From Selenomonadaceae bacterium (GTDB lineage: Bacteria; Bacillota; Negativicutes; Selenomonadales; Selenomonadaceae), in assembly GCA_017428215.1 (NCBI GenBank), contig JAFRRH010000031.1:87930-151929 (forward strand): a stretch of DNA of 64,000 bases, in the 5' to 3' direction. The translations under genes and the position numbers were made by a program. Below the pieces are notes generated by a model. The model was not told where the DNA came from. It worked only from the letters and a program-made list of their open reading frames with translations, and did not search any database. Shown piece after piece: positions 43,415 to 52,059 of the stretch. Position 1 is the stretch's first letter. The number at the start of each line of letters is the position of its first letter.

Positions 43415-44803
43415 ATGGCTAAAATTTTAAAGCGTGAACTGTTCGCCAAAATTCCGAGCGTTGACGAAAAGTTTTATCACGCAAAGTTAAAGGCGGCTCT
43501 GAAAACGTTTAACAAAAAAATTATCGTACTCGACGACGACCCGACCGGCGTCCAAACCGTCAACAATATTTCCGTCTACACGGATTGGACTGCTGAAAAT
43601 ATTGCGGCGGGCTTTGCTGAAGAAAATTCCATGTTCTTTATCTTGACGAATTCCCGTGCCTTTTCTGAAACTAAAACTCGCATTGAGCATAAAAAAATCG
43701 CCGAACGTATCTGCGCGGCGTCTGAAAACTTTGGCAAGGATTTTATGATTGTAAGTCGTTGTGATTCGACATTGCGTGGACATTATCCGCTTGAAACTCA
43801 AACTTTGTATGAAACGCTAAAAAATTGCGGCAGGAAAATCGACGGCGAAGTTTTAATGCCATTCTTTAAAGAGGGCGGACGTTTTACGATAGGCAATGTT
43901 CACTACGTGCAAGAGGGCGATTATCTCGTTCCCGCCGCTGAAACTGAATTCGCTAAGGATAAAACTTTCGGCTATAAAAATTCCAATTTAGCGGCTTACG
44001 TTGAGGAAAAAACTTGTGGCGCGTTTAAGAAAGAAGCCGTCACTTTCATAAGCTTAGACGAATTGCGCGGCGGCAACTTGGATAAAATTTCTGCGCGGCT
44101 TAAAAATGTCAGCGACTTCAATAAAATTATCGTCAACGCGGTTGATTATGTAGACGTGGAAATTTTCGCACTTGCCCTGCTTAAGTCGAAGAAAAATTTT
44201 CTATTCAGGACGGCGGCAGCGTTTACGAAAATTATTGGCGGCGTCGAGGATAAAAACTTTCTAACCAAAGCTGAACTCGTCGATGAAACAAACAAAAATG
44301 GCGGCTTGATAATCGTCGGTTCGCACGTCAAAAAAACTACCGCACAACTTGACGAGCTGAAAAAAATTTCTTCCGTTGCGTTCATTGAGTTTGACGTTTC
44401 GGATTTGGGCTCAGTCGATAAAATTATTCAGCAGGCGGAAGAAAATATTTCACACGGACAAACGACGACAATTTACACCAGCCGAAAAGTTTTGGACGTT
44501 GGCGACGCAGAAAAAAATCTCGCGGCGTCCGTGAAAATTTCCGAAGCACTCACGAGTATTGTTAATCGTCTAAAAGTTCGTCCGAAATTTTTAATTGCGA
44601 AGGGCGGCATAACTTCCAGCGACGTGGGAACTAAAGGTCTTGGCGTCAAAAAAGCTCTCGTGCTCGGTCAAGTGGCGGCTGGAGTTCCCGTTTGGAAAAT
44701 CGGCGCGGAAAGCAAATTTCCCGACATGAGCTATATAATTTTTCCCGGCAATGTTGGTGCTGTCGATACCTTAAAAAAAATCGTCGAAATACTCAATGCA
44801 TAA
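43415..44803 (+). CDS. Four-carbon acid sugar kinase family protein (OtnK-like, DUF1537)
   Basis: The protein has 462 residues from the ATG at 43415, with GGGAGGAA upstream. The N-terminal substrate domain starts with IIVLDDDPTGVQTVNNISVY and has SRCDSTLRGHYPLE. The C-terminal nucleotide-binding domain has FLIAKGGITSSDVGTKGLG and IIFPGNVGAVDTL. The family phosphorylates four-carbon acid sugars such as D-erythronate or threonate. The usual partners (dehydrogenase, aldolase, transporter) are absent from the window, so the exact substrate is unknown. It precedes the second decay zone. Confidence 0.88.
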   Translation: MAKILKRELFAKIPSVDEKFYHAKLKAALKTFNKKIIVLDDDPTGVQTVNNISVYTDWTAENIAAGFAEENSMFFILTNSRAFSETKTRIEHKKIAERICAASENFGKDFMIVSRCDSTLRGHYPLETQTLYETLKNCGRKIDGEVLMPFFKEGGRFTIGNVHYVQEGDYLVPAAETEFAKDKTFGYKNSNLAAYVEEKTCGAFKKEAVTFISLDELRGGNLDKISARLKNVSDFNKIIVNAVDYVDVEIFALALLKSKKNFLFRTAAAFTKIIGGVEDKNFLTKAELVDETNKNGGLIIVGSHVKKTTAQLDELKKISSVAFIEFDVSDLGSVDKIIQQAEENISHGQTTTIYTSRKVLDVGDAEKNLAASVKISEALTSIVNRLKVRPKFLIAKGGITSSDVGTKGLGVKKALVLGQVAAGVPVWKIGAESKFPDMSYIIFPGNVGAVDTLKKIVEILNA

Positions 44804-44931
44804 TTATTTGCAAGCTTAAAATGACGTGGGCATCAAAGACCTAAAAAATATATTCACAAGTAAACTACGTCTTCTAAATTCTTAGAAGCGGTGTTCATAA
44901 CCGCTCAAGTAAGGTGTGAATATGGGAAATC

Positions 44932-45240
44932 TTAATCAAGGTTTGAGCAGAAGTAACGCTCAGCTCGTAATCCTTTCTTAGTAGGCGTGAATATTTCCAC
45001 TCGCAAGCCGAAATATTTGCATACTTCGTAAACAAAGGAGCCGCGATAACCGCCATCTGCACATATTTTCTTCAAAGTCGGATAGGCAAAAGTGGCTAAA
45101 CCTGCTACCCAATAACCCATTGTGCACTGTAAATTTCGCTTTTCCCATTTGTACTTTCTCATATTGAAGAACAAGGGAGCAATAACTTTCCATTGCTCTT
45201 CCGTTATATCTGTTTCGTATTTTTTTCTATGAACACACGT
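44932..45240 (-). pseudogene. IS5-type transposase remnant with internal deletion
   Basis: The minus frame shows a transposase N-terminus (KYETDITEEQWKVIAPLF), then after a short scrambled stretch the central part (YPTLKKICADGGYRGSF) and FGLRVEIFTPTKKGLRAERY. About 100 residues between the two parts, including the first catalytic Asp, are missing, and the C-terminal end is cut. The fragment abuts the 5' end of the broken biotin carboxylase gene. The 128 bases before it (44804-44931) contain one perfect hairpin (AGCGGT/ACCGCT) and nothing else I can recognise. Confidence 0.7.
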
Positions 45241-45247
45241 TCTTAAA

Positions 45248-46156
45248 GTGCAAATAAAATTTATAGTTCTCATAGCGAACCGCGGCGAAATTGCCGTTCG
45301 AGTGATTCGCACCTGTCAAGAGTTGGGCATTGAGACAGTCGCGATCTATTCGGACGCTGACAAGGAGGCACTTCACGCGCAACTTGCTGACGTTTGCTAT
45401 CACGTGGGCACTGAAGACGCTTTCGATAGCTATCTTAACCGTGAGGCGATAATCGACGCGGCGAAGACCACCGAAGCTGACGCAGTTCACCCAGGCTACG
45501 GCTTTTTGTCGGAGGACGCTGACTTTGCTCAAATGGTCGTCGATGCTGGCATGACGTGGATTGGTCCTTTGCCCGAAACGATTAAACTTGTTGGCGATAA
45601 AGACGCGGCGCGAACTTCAATGGTTCCGTCGGGTATTCCTATGGCAAAAGATTCAGCCCCTTTGACTAGCAACGGCATGGCGATTAAAGCGGCGGCTGAA
45701 GTCGGTTACCCCGTCATTTTGAAACCGGTATCGAGCGCGTCGGCAAGCTTGCAGTTAAGGTGGCTAAGAGTGTTCACTACTCAAATATCGGCACTGTTGA
45801 ATTTTTGCTTGACTTGGTTACGAACGAATTTTATTTTAAATTAATCCGCGTATTCAAGTTGAGCACGGAATAACCGAAGCCGTAACAGGCATAAACGCTG
45901 AAGACACCGACAGAAAATTTATGCCGACGCCCGTCAAAATTAAATTCCTGCACGAACCGAGCGATCCACGTGTAAGATTCGACAGCGGCGTTACGGCAGG
46001 TTTATCGATTGAGCCTTATTACGATTCGTTGATTACAAAGCTGATTGTTCACGGCAGGACGCGCGGCGGGCTTTGAATGAATTCATGCTCAAGGGCGAAG
46101 ATAATTTTGTTAAAACGACTGTCCCGATTCACCAGCAAATTATTGACTATGCATAA
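45248..46156 (+). pseudogene. accC: Biotin carboxylase (accC) pseudogene with several internal deletions
   Basis: The frame from 45248 gives a normal biotin carboxylase N-terminal domain (VLIANRGEIAVRVIRTCQEL, HPGYGFLSEDADFAQMV). It passes VGYPVILKPVSS and then jumps over the glycine-rich ATP-grasp loop. Pieces continue in other frames: VGKLAVKVAKSVHYSNIGTVEFLLD, RIQVEHGITEAVTGI, then RVRFDSGVTAGLSIEPYYDS and ALNEFMLKGEDNFVKTTVPIH. The order follows AccC but about half of the 450 residues is lost and at least two frameshifts are present. An intact copy must exist elsewhere if the cell makes fatty acids by the usual route. The 5' end touches an IS fragment. Confidence 0.88.
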
Positions 46157-46267
46157 AATTTTTATTCTCTAAAAGACTTTTTGTCGCTTGAAAAATTCGG
46201 GCGGCAATTTTTTTGCGGAAATGAAGGAACTTTAGCAAGTCAAGCGAATATTAGCTAATAATTGTTT

Positions 46268-46296
46268 TAAAGCGGTTGACGGCAGGGAGCCGACAA
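46268..46296 (+). promoter_or_regulatory. Possible motility-type promoter upstream of cheB
   Basis: TAAA (46268-46271) and GCCGACAA (46289-46296) resemble a flagellar sigma-28 site, but the spacing is 17 rather than the usual 15 bases. A sigma-A-like TTGACG (46276) is also present without a good -10. The 174 bases between the accC remnant and cheB hold no gene. Confidence 0.25.
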
Positions 46297-46330
46297 CGTG
46301 AAATAATTTCAGCCAAGGGAGGCGTCCAAA

Positions 46331-47476
46331 GTGATTCGGGTTTTGATTGCTGATGACTCGGCTTTTATGCGAAAAGTCCTCTCTGATTTATTCAAGAGTC
46401 AAAGCGATTTCGAGGTTGTCGGCACGGCGGTTAACGGTCAAGACGCCATAGAGAAAGTTAAAAAGTTTCAGCCCGACGTGTTGACGCTAGATGTTATTAT
46501 GCCGGTTATGGACGGATTGAACGCGCTGGCAGTCATTATGGAGCAATGCCCGTTGCCGGTCGTAATGGTTAGCTCCACAACACAAAAGGGTACAAACGAG
46601 ACAATTCGCGCTCTTGCCTTAGGCGCGGTTGATTTCGTCAGCAAGGCGGGCGGTGCCATTTCCAAAATCGACACTATTAAAGACGAAATTTTAGCTAAGT
46701 GCAGATTGGCGGCTAAAACTCACGCTAGAAGAAATTTCGCCGCTGCCAAACCGCTTGTCTACACTCCAAGACCTGCCAACGTTGAGCCGACAACGCGCCG
46801 AATTGATGTAAAACGCAGAACGGGACTGGTACTCGGACAAAAACCGACGATAAACCGCACGCCTTCGACAACTGCGCCCGTCAAAAAAGTTATTCCAGGT
46901 ACCGGCAAAAAACTCGTGGTAATTGGAACTTCGACGGGAGGACCTCAAGCTTTGCAAGCGGTTATAACGCGCCTACCTAAAAATCTTCCTTGCGGCGTCG
47001 TCGTCGTTCAACACATGCCCGCCGGTTTTACTAAGTCTTTGGCGGACAGATTAAATTCAATCAGCGAAATAGCGGTTAAGGAGGCGGAACACGACGAAAT
47101 TATAAGACCAGGACAAGTTTACATTGCGCCCGGCGATTATCATTTACGAATTGTGCCCGCAATCGGCGGCGAACGAAAAATTGCCTTGAGCCAAGAGCCG
47201 CGTGTCGGTAATCTTCGCCCGACAGTCAATTACATGTTTGATTCTGCCGCGCAGTTTGGTAGAGATTTAGTAAGCGTGATTATGACGGGCATGGGTTCGG
47301 ACGGTTGCGAGGGCATGAAAAAAGTTAAGGCGACAGGCGGTTATTCAATCGCGCAGGACGAAGACAGTTGCGTTGTCTACGGCATGCCTAAAGCTGTGGT
47401 TGACGCGGGACTTGCCGACGAGATTCGCCCTTTAAATAAAATTGCAGAGGCTATTGTCGACGCAGTTAGAAGATAG
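46331..47476 (+). CDS. cheB: Chemotaxis response regulator protein-glutamate methylesterase CheB
   Basis: The protein has 381 residues. The receiver domain (1-120) has VLIADDSAFMRK, phospho-Asp in VLTLDVIMPVMDGL and Lys in DFVSKAGG. A linker of about 65 residues follows. The methylesterase has VVIGTSTGGPQAL (catalytic Ser), VVQHMPAGFTKSLA (His) and TGMGSDGCEGMK (Asp). It removes methyl groups from, and may deamidate, chemoreceptors. The GTG start has GGGAGGCG upstream. It is the first gene of the chemotaxis operon here, while Bacillus has flagellar genes before it; the upstream decay zone may mark a break. Confidence 0.96.
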   Translation: MIRVLIADDSAFMRKVLSDLFKSQSDFEVVGTAVNGQDAIEKVKKFQPDVLTLDVIMPVMDGLNALAVIMEQCPLPVVMVSSTTQKGTNETIRALALGAVDFVSKAGGAISKIDTIKDEILAKCRLAAKTHARRNFAAAKPLVYTPRPANVEPTTRRIDVKRRTGLVLGQKPTINRTPSTTAPVKKVIPGTGKKLVVIGTSTGGPQALQAVITRLPKNLPCGVVVVQHMPAGFTKSLADRLNSISEIAVKEAEHDEIIRPGQVYIAPGDYHLRIVPAIGGERKIALSQEPRVGNLRPTVNYMFDSAAQFGRDLVSVIMTGMGSDGCEGMKKVKATGGYSIAQDEDSCVVYGMPKAVVDAGLADEIRPLNKIAEAIVDAVRR

Positions 47477-47515
47477 CGGTTTTATTCGACCGATAAATAA
47501 ACAGGAGGATTTTAA

Positions 47516-49651
47516 ATGGAAACCAATCAGTATATGGATATGTTTCTCGACGAGTCGCATGAACATTTGCAATCGCTCAACGACGGCTTGCTCGGCTTGG
47601 AGGACAATGCCGAGGATTTATCTATACTCAATGAAATTTTCCGCAATGCGCACACGTTGAAAGGCATGTCGGCGACGATGGGTTATAACAAAATCGCCGA
47701 ATTGACGCACGAAATGGAAGACGTGCTCGACATGTTGCGCAAGGAACAACTTAAAGTAACGGGCGACATTATCGATACGCTGTTCAAGTGTATTGATTCG
47801 TTGGAGCAAATGATTAACAATGTTGCTAACGGCGACCCCGAAGACCTTATCGATGTATCGAATTTAGTTGCCAAATTGAGTGCGATTTTGCGCGGCGAAA
47901 AAGCTCCTGCCGCCGAAACATCAACTCCTGCACCTTCTGCGCCTGCGAGTACGACGGCTCCAGCTCCCACTGCGGTTGATAGTAGCATTCCCGTTGATTT
48001 ATCTGAAACGGAAAAAAATGTTATCACCGAAGCTAGCAAAAAAGGTATGCACGGCATTTATTTAAAAGTGACTTTGGCAGAGTCTTGCCTGTTGAAATCT
48101 GCGCGGTCGTATATGGTAATGAACGCGCTGGAAGAACTCGGCGAAGTAATTCGGACAATCCCGCCCGCCGAAGATTTGGAACAGGAAGCCTTTGAGCGTT
48201 CCTTTGAAGTCATCTTAATAACAGGCTCCGAAGAGGAACAAATTCGCGACGCTGTATTAGGCATTTCGGAAATCGAAACGGCGGAAACTCAGATTATAAA
48301 TTTGAACGGTGCTTCTGCACCTGCGCCGACTACTTCGACACCTGCACCCGCCGTTGAACAAAAATCTGCGTCAACTGCACCGGCAACAGCTCCCGCACCT
48401 GCGGCGGCTCCAAAATCTTCTGCACCGGCGAATAAACCTGCTACTCCTGCGGGCGGCGGACAATCTGCTCCTGCAAATGCGGCGGCGGCTCAAAAGAAAT
48501 CTCATGCGGGGCAATCCGTCCGCGTTGATATTGAAAAACTTGATACGCTGATGAACTTAATGGGCGAGCTGGTTATTAATAAAGTTCGTCTTGAACAAAT
48601 CGGGCAGACGCACAGACTTTCCGAGCTTACTGAAACTTTGGAGCAAATGGACAGAGTAACAACCGACCTCCAAAATATCGTTATGAAAGTCCGCATGGTT
48701 CCCGTTAGCCAAGTCTTTAACCGTTTCCCGCGCATGGTTCGCGACGTTACTAAAGAACTCAACAAGGAAATTAACTTGACAATCGAGGGCGAGGACACCG
48801 AACTTGATCGCACAGTTATCGACGAAATCGGCGATCCTATCATGCACCTCTTGAGAAACTCGCTGGATCACGGAATCGAAATGCCGGACGAGCGCGAGGC
48901 TAAGGGCAAGCCGCGTATCGGTGAAGTTGGTCTTATCGCTCGCCACGAAGGCAACAACGTCGTTATCATGGTCACCGACGACGGCAAGGGCATTGACGCC
49001 GACATTATCCGTCGTAAAGCTGTTGAGAAGGGATTGTTCACTCAAGAGGAAGTCGACGCAATGAACGACGCGGACGCCGTCCGAATTGTCTTCCTGCCAG
49101 GCTTTTCAACGGCGGAAAAAATTAGCGACATAAGCGGGCGCGGCGTCGGCATGGACGTTGTTAAATCTAAAATCGAATCTCTTAGCGGTCAAGTTGACGT
49201 TGAAACGCACGTTAATGAAGGCTCCATTTTCAAGATTAAGTTGCCGCTGACGTTGGCGATTATTCAAGCAATGCTCGTTCAAGTTCAAAATGAAATGTAC
49301 GCAATTCCGCTTGCTTCAATCGATAGCACACTTAGCGTTCAGCCAAACGATATTCGCACAGTGCAAAACAACGAGGTTATCGTCCTGCGCGGCGAAATTA
49401 TTCCGATTATTCGCATTGAAGAATCTCTTATGGTTCCGCACATCCACGACACTAAAGAACTTTTCGTCGTCGTCGTTCATGCAGGTGATTCTAAGGCGGG
49501 TATCGTAGTCGATAAATTAATCGGTCAGCAGGAAATTGTTATAAAGACGCTGGGCAACCTCTTCATGGGCTTGAAGATGTTCTCCGGCGCGACGGTTCTC
49601 GGCGACGGTAGAGTTGCTCTTATTCTCGACGTTGCAACAATGCTTAATTAA
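47516..49651 (+). CDS. cheA: Chemotaxis histidine kinase CheA
   Basis: The protein has 711 residues. The Hpt domain has the phospho-His in FRNAHTLKGMSATMGY (about residue 47). A P2-like response-regulator docking domain (about 165-260) is flanked by two Pro/Ala/Ser/Thr-rich linkers. Dimerisation and ATPase domains follow, with LLRNSLDHGIEMPDER (N box), VTDDGKGIDADI (G1) and ISGRGVGMDVVK (G2), and a CheW-like domain ends the protein. It phosphorylates CheY and CheB in response to receptor state. GGAGG precedes the ATG by 7 bases. Confidence 0.97.
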   Translation: METNQYMDMFLDESHEHLQSLNDGLLGLEDNAEDLSILNEIFRNAHTLKGMSATMGYNKIAELTHEMEDVLDMLRKEQLKVTGDIIDTLFKCIDSLEQMINNVANGDPEDLIDVSNLVAKLSAILRGEKAPAAETSTPAPSAPASTTAPAPTAVDSSIPVDLSETEKNVITEASKKGMHGIYLKVTLAESCLLKSARSYMVMNALEELGEVIRTIPPAEDLEQEAFERSFEVILITGSEEEQIRDAVLGISEIETAETQIINLNGASAPAPTTSTPAPAVEQKSASTAPATAPAPAAAPKSSAPANKPATPAGGGQSAPANAAAAQKKSHAGQSVRVDIEKLDTLMNLMGELVINKVRLEQIGQTHRLSELTETLEQMDRVTTDLQNIVMKVRMVPVSQVFNRFPRMVRDVTKELNKEINLTIEGEDTELDRTVIDEIGDPIMHLLRNSLDHGIEMPDEREAKGKPRIGEVGLIARHEGNNVVIMVTDDGKGIDADIIRRKAVEKGLFTQEEVDAMNDADAVRIVFLPGFSTAEKISDISGRGVGMDVVKSKIESLSGQVDVETHVNEGSIFKIKLPLTLAIIQAMLVQVQNEMYAIPLASIDSTLSVQPNDIRTVQNNEVIVLRGEIIPIIRIEESLMVPHIHDTKELFVVVVHAGDSKAGIVVDKLIGQQEIVIKTLGNLFMGLKMFSGATVLGDGRVALILDVATMLN

Positions 49652-49663
49652 GGAGGAATTTTT

Positions 49664-50149
49664 ATGGCTAAAGACAGCGTGGCTAATGCCCCCAAAAACG
49701 CTTTGAGCGACGACGACGAACAAGTAACTGCTATGCAGGTCGTCGCTTTCAAACTCAAAGACGAGGAATATGGAGTAAATATCTTTCAAGTCCAAGACAT
49801 CAACGGCATGAGCGATATTACCCGTGTGCCTTTCGCGGCAAGTTTCATTAAGGGGGTTATCAACCAGCGCGGCTCCGTTTTGCCCGTTATCGACCTCAAA
49901 AAAAGACTTGGCATCGAAGAAACTCCCTACACCAACACGGCAAGAATCGTTACCGTTATCGTCGGTGATTTGCAAGTCGGAATGTTGGTTGACTCTGTAA
50001 CGGAAGTTTTGACAATCCGCACTAAACTCGTTGACCCGAAAAAAACCGTTAACGATAGAGCTATGGAAAAATTCCTTAGCGGTATCGGCAATATCGAAGG
50101 GCGACTGGTTACCATGCTTAATTTGGAAGAGATTGTCGCTTTGAATTAA
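49664..50149 (+). CDS. cheW: Chemotaxis coupling protein CheW
   Basis: The protein has 161 residues of one CheW domain after a 20-residue polar N-terminus. Typical segments are MQVVAFKLKDEEYGVNIFQV, RVPFAASFIKGVINQRGSVL and VIDLKKRLGI. It links receptors to CheA. AAGGAGG is 7 bases before the ATG and the gene begins 12 bases after cheA. Confidence 0.96.
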   Translation: MAKDSVANAPKNALSDDDEQVTAMQVVAFKLKDEEYGVNIFQVQDINGMSDITRVPFAASFIKGVINQRGSVLPVIDLKKRLGIEETPYTNTARIVTVIVGDLQVGMLVDSVTEVLTIRTKLVDPKKTVNDRAMEKFLSGIGNIEGRLVTMLNLEEIVALN

Positions 50150-50174
50150 TAAATACTAATGGAGATGATTTTAA

Positions 50175-50789
50175 ATGGTTGATGAATTTGACTTGACTCC
50201 GAATCAGCTTGACGCCATGCGCGAAATCGGCAACGTCGGCGCGGGCAATTCTGCTACTGCACTTTCGCAAATTGTCAACAAAAAAATCGACATGAACGTC
50301 CCGAAAGTTTCGATTATCCCGATTGAAGAGGTTCCCGAACTTGTCGGCGGTCCCGACGCTTTGATTGTCGCTGTCTTTCTGCGCGTCTACGGCAAAGCCC
50401 CCGGCAGTATCCTCTTCCTTATGCCTAAAAAAAATGCATTCTACCTTGCCGATGATTTAATGGGTAGACCGCACGGCACTACGCAAGAACTCGACGAAAT
50501 GAGCATTTCAGCAATAAAGGAAGTCGGCAATATCCTTTCCGGTTCGTATCTGGGCGCGTTCTCCCACTTTACAAATATTTCTATGTTGCCGTCAATCCCG
50601 TCTTTGGCGATGGACATGGCAGGAGCAATTTTAAATATAGTGCTCCTCCAGCTCGGACAAATGGGCGATCGCGCAATGCTTATCGAAACAAAATTTTTAG
50701 CAGAAGACAACAGCATCAATGGGCATTTCTTCCTCGTTCCCGATCCTGGTTCGCTGGGTACGATTGTCAAGGCAGTGGGAGTTGAATAA
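50175..50789 (+). CDS. cheC: CheY-P phosphatase CheC
   Basis: The protein has 204 residues with the two CheC phosphatase signatures, DAMREIGNVGAGN near residue 13 and SAIKEVGNILSGSYL near residue 112. Each has the conserved Glu and Asn. CheC removes phosphate from CheY and is controlled by binding CheD. GGAG lies before the ATG. The pair CheC-CheD is typical of Bacillus-type chemotaxis and absent from E. coli. Confidence 0.95.
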   Translation: MVDEFDLTPNQLDAMREIGNVGAGNSATALSQIVNKKIDMNVPKVSIIPIEEVPELVGGPDALIVAVFLRVYGKAPGSILFLMPKKNAFYLADDLMGRPHGTTQELDEMSISAIKEVGNILSGSYLGAFSHFTNISMLPSIPSLAMDMAGAILNIVLLQLGQMGDRAMLIETKFLAEDNSINGHFFLVPDPGSLGTIVKAVGVE

Positions 50790-50791
50790 TT

Positions 50792-51277
50792 ATGGCAGAC
50801 CTTATCAAAGTCGGCATGGCTGATTACAAGGTCGGTCGCAGTCCGTCTACTCTCATAAGTTACGGTTTAGGTTCGTGTATTGGCATTTCTCTTTATGACC
50901 CGATAAAAAAAGTTGGTGGGCTTTTACATATCATGTTGCCCGACAGCAAACAAGCAAGATCTAGCGACAATCCCGCCAAATTTGCGGATACTGGTATTCC
51001 GCTCATGATTAACGACGTTGTTTCACTCGGCGCGACTAAAGCGCGGCTCGTGGCTAAACTTGCCGGCGGTGCGCAGATGTTTGCTTTCTCCAATGCAAGC
51101 GACATTATGAAAGTCGGCAATCGTAATGCGGAAACTTGCAAACAAATTCTCCGGCGCAACGGCATTAAAATTATCGCTGAAGATACGGGCGGCAATTACG
51201 GACGTACAGTTTCAATCGACTTGGCGACGGGGTCTTATAAAGTTAAGACCATAGACCGCGGCGAGAAGAATATTTAG
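50792..51277 (+). CDS. cheD: Chemoreceptor glutamine deamidase CheD
   Basis: The protein has 161 residues. The catalytic Cys is in YGLGSCIGISLYD (about residue 33) and the His in GGLLHIMLPDS; the conserved Thr is probably in the ARLVAKLAGGAQM region. It deamidates receptor glutamines and, as partner of CheC, stimulates CheY-P removal. The gene begins 2 bases after cheC, indicating coupling. A palindromic repeat starts at its stop codon. Confidence 0.95.
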   Translation: MADLIKVGMADYKVGRSPSTLISYGLGSCIGISLYDPIKKVGGLLHIMLPDSKQARSSDNPAKFADTGIPLMINDVVSLGATKARLVAKLAGGAQMFAFSNASDIMKVGNRNAETCKQILRRNGIKIIAEDTGGNYGRTVSIDLATGSYKVKTIDRGEKNI

Positions 51278-51340
51278 TGATTAGTGGTTAGTATTTAGGA
51301 GAAAAACCTAATCGCTAACCACCAATCGCCAATCACTAAA
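51275..51340. repeat. Palindromic intergenic repeat, copy 2
   Basis: It starts at the cheD stop codon. The left arm TAGTGATTAGTGGTTAG faces a right arm with CTAATCGCTAACCACC and CCAATCACTA, giving a long imperfect hairpin. The same words occur at 868-923. The element ends at the ribosome site region of the next gene and may affect mRNA stability or expression within the operon. Confidence 0.6.
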
Positions 51341-51341
51341 A

Positions 51342-51749
51342 GTGGTGAAAACTTTGACAGGATTTTACAACTATCTTGAAAGCGTCATGCCAATCAAAAG
51401 GATTATAATTTCAATGGCGGTCGGCATGGTATCATTATTTATCGTACTCATTTCGGGGCTGACGAGCGATTTTGTGCGCGGGGCAACAGTAGCGTCAAGA
51501 ACTTTTTCAGCCTTTTCTTTTACCAGTTTGGTGACTTTTATTTTTATGATGAGTTGCGAGGAGTATGCTATCTTCAAGACTAAGCGCGAACTTGAAAACT
51601 TTATCGACGACGCGCCAGTTGCAGAAACTAACGAAAACTTCAACAGGGCGGAATATCTTCACGAGAACGAACCGGTAGCAGAGCCTGAACCCGTCGTTGA
51701 TAATTCTTTCCGCCCAATGGATTTTGCAAACTTCTCGAATCAACCTTAA
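51342..51749 (+). CDS. Membrane protein of unknown function in the motility operon
   Basis: The protein has 135 residues. Two hydrophobic segments lie at about residues 18-40 (IKRIIISMAVGMVSLFIVLI) and 55-75 (FSAFSFTSLVTFIFMMSC). An acidic, Pro-rich cytoplasmic-looking tail follows (DDAPVAETNENFN, EPVAEPEPVVDN). The start is uncertain: GTG at 51342, GTG at 51345 or TTG at 51354 are in frame. I do not recognise a family. Its place between cheD and the flagellar sigma factor suggests a motility role, as in gene-order neighbours that lack names. Confidence 0.65.
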   Translation: MVKTLTGFYNYLESVMPIKRIIISMAVGMVSLFIVLISGLTSDFVRGATVASRTFSAFSFTSLVTFIFMMSCEEYAIFKTKRELENFIDDAPVAETNENFNRAEYLHENEPVAEPEPVVDNSFRPMDFANFSNQP

Positions 51750-51770
51750 ATTTATTGGAGATAAATCATC

Positions 51771-52022
51771 ATGACAGATAAAAGTAAAAAAGCCTTTGAA
51801 GATTTTTATTCTAAAGCATTGCACTTGCAAAGTTCGCGCTATAAAATTCAAGACATGAACGTTAGAACTATGAAAGAAATCTTCGATAACGAAAAAGATA
51901 GAGACGCGGCTGAAAAAGCTGTGATGGCGGCATTGGAACCTTTTTATAAGGGGCGGGAACGAGAAATTTATGAGGCGGCAAAAAAATTTGTCGAAACTTA
52001 CGAGGCTAATGATTTAGTCTGA
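51771..52022 (+). CDS. Small helical protein in the motility operon
   Basis: The protein has 83 residues that are mostly charged helix (KKAFEDFYSKALHL, DRDAAEKAVMAALEPFY, REIYEAAKKFVETYE), with no signal or membrane segment. TGGAGAT precedes the ATG. Family not recognised. A small regulatory or chaperone-like partner of the downstream sigma factor would fit its position but there is no direct evidence. Confidence 0.65.
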   Translation: MTDKSKKAFEDFYSKALHLQSSRYKIQDMNVRTMKEIFDNEKDRDAAEKAVMAALEPFYKGREREIYEAAKKFVETYEANDLV

Positions 52023-52059
52023 TAAAAATTTTGGCGGCGCGAGGGACGGTGAATCAACT

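Noticed and set aside
48309..48551. Leucine/arginine-rich plus-strand frame inside cheA
   Set aside because: It is a frame-shifted reading of the Pro/Ala linker of CheA.
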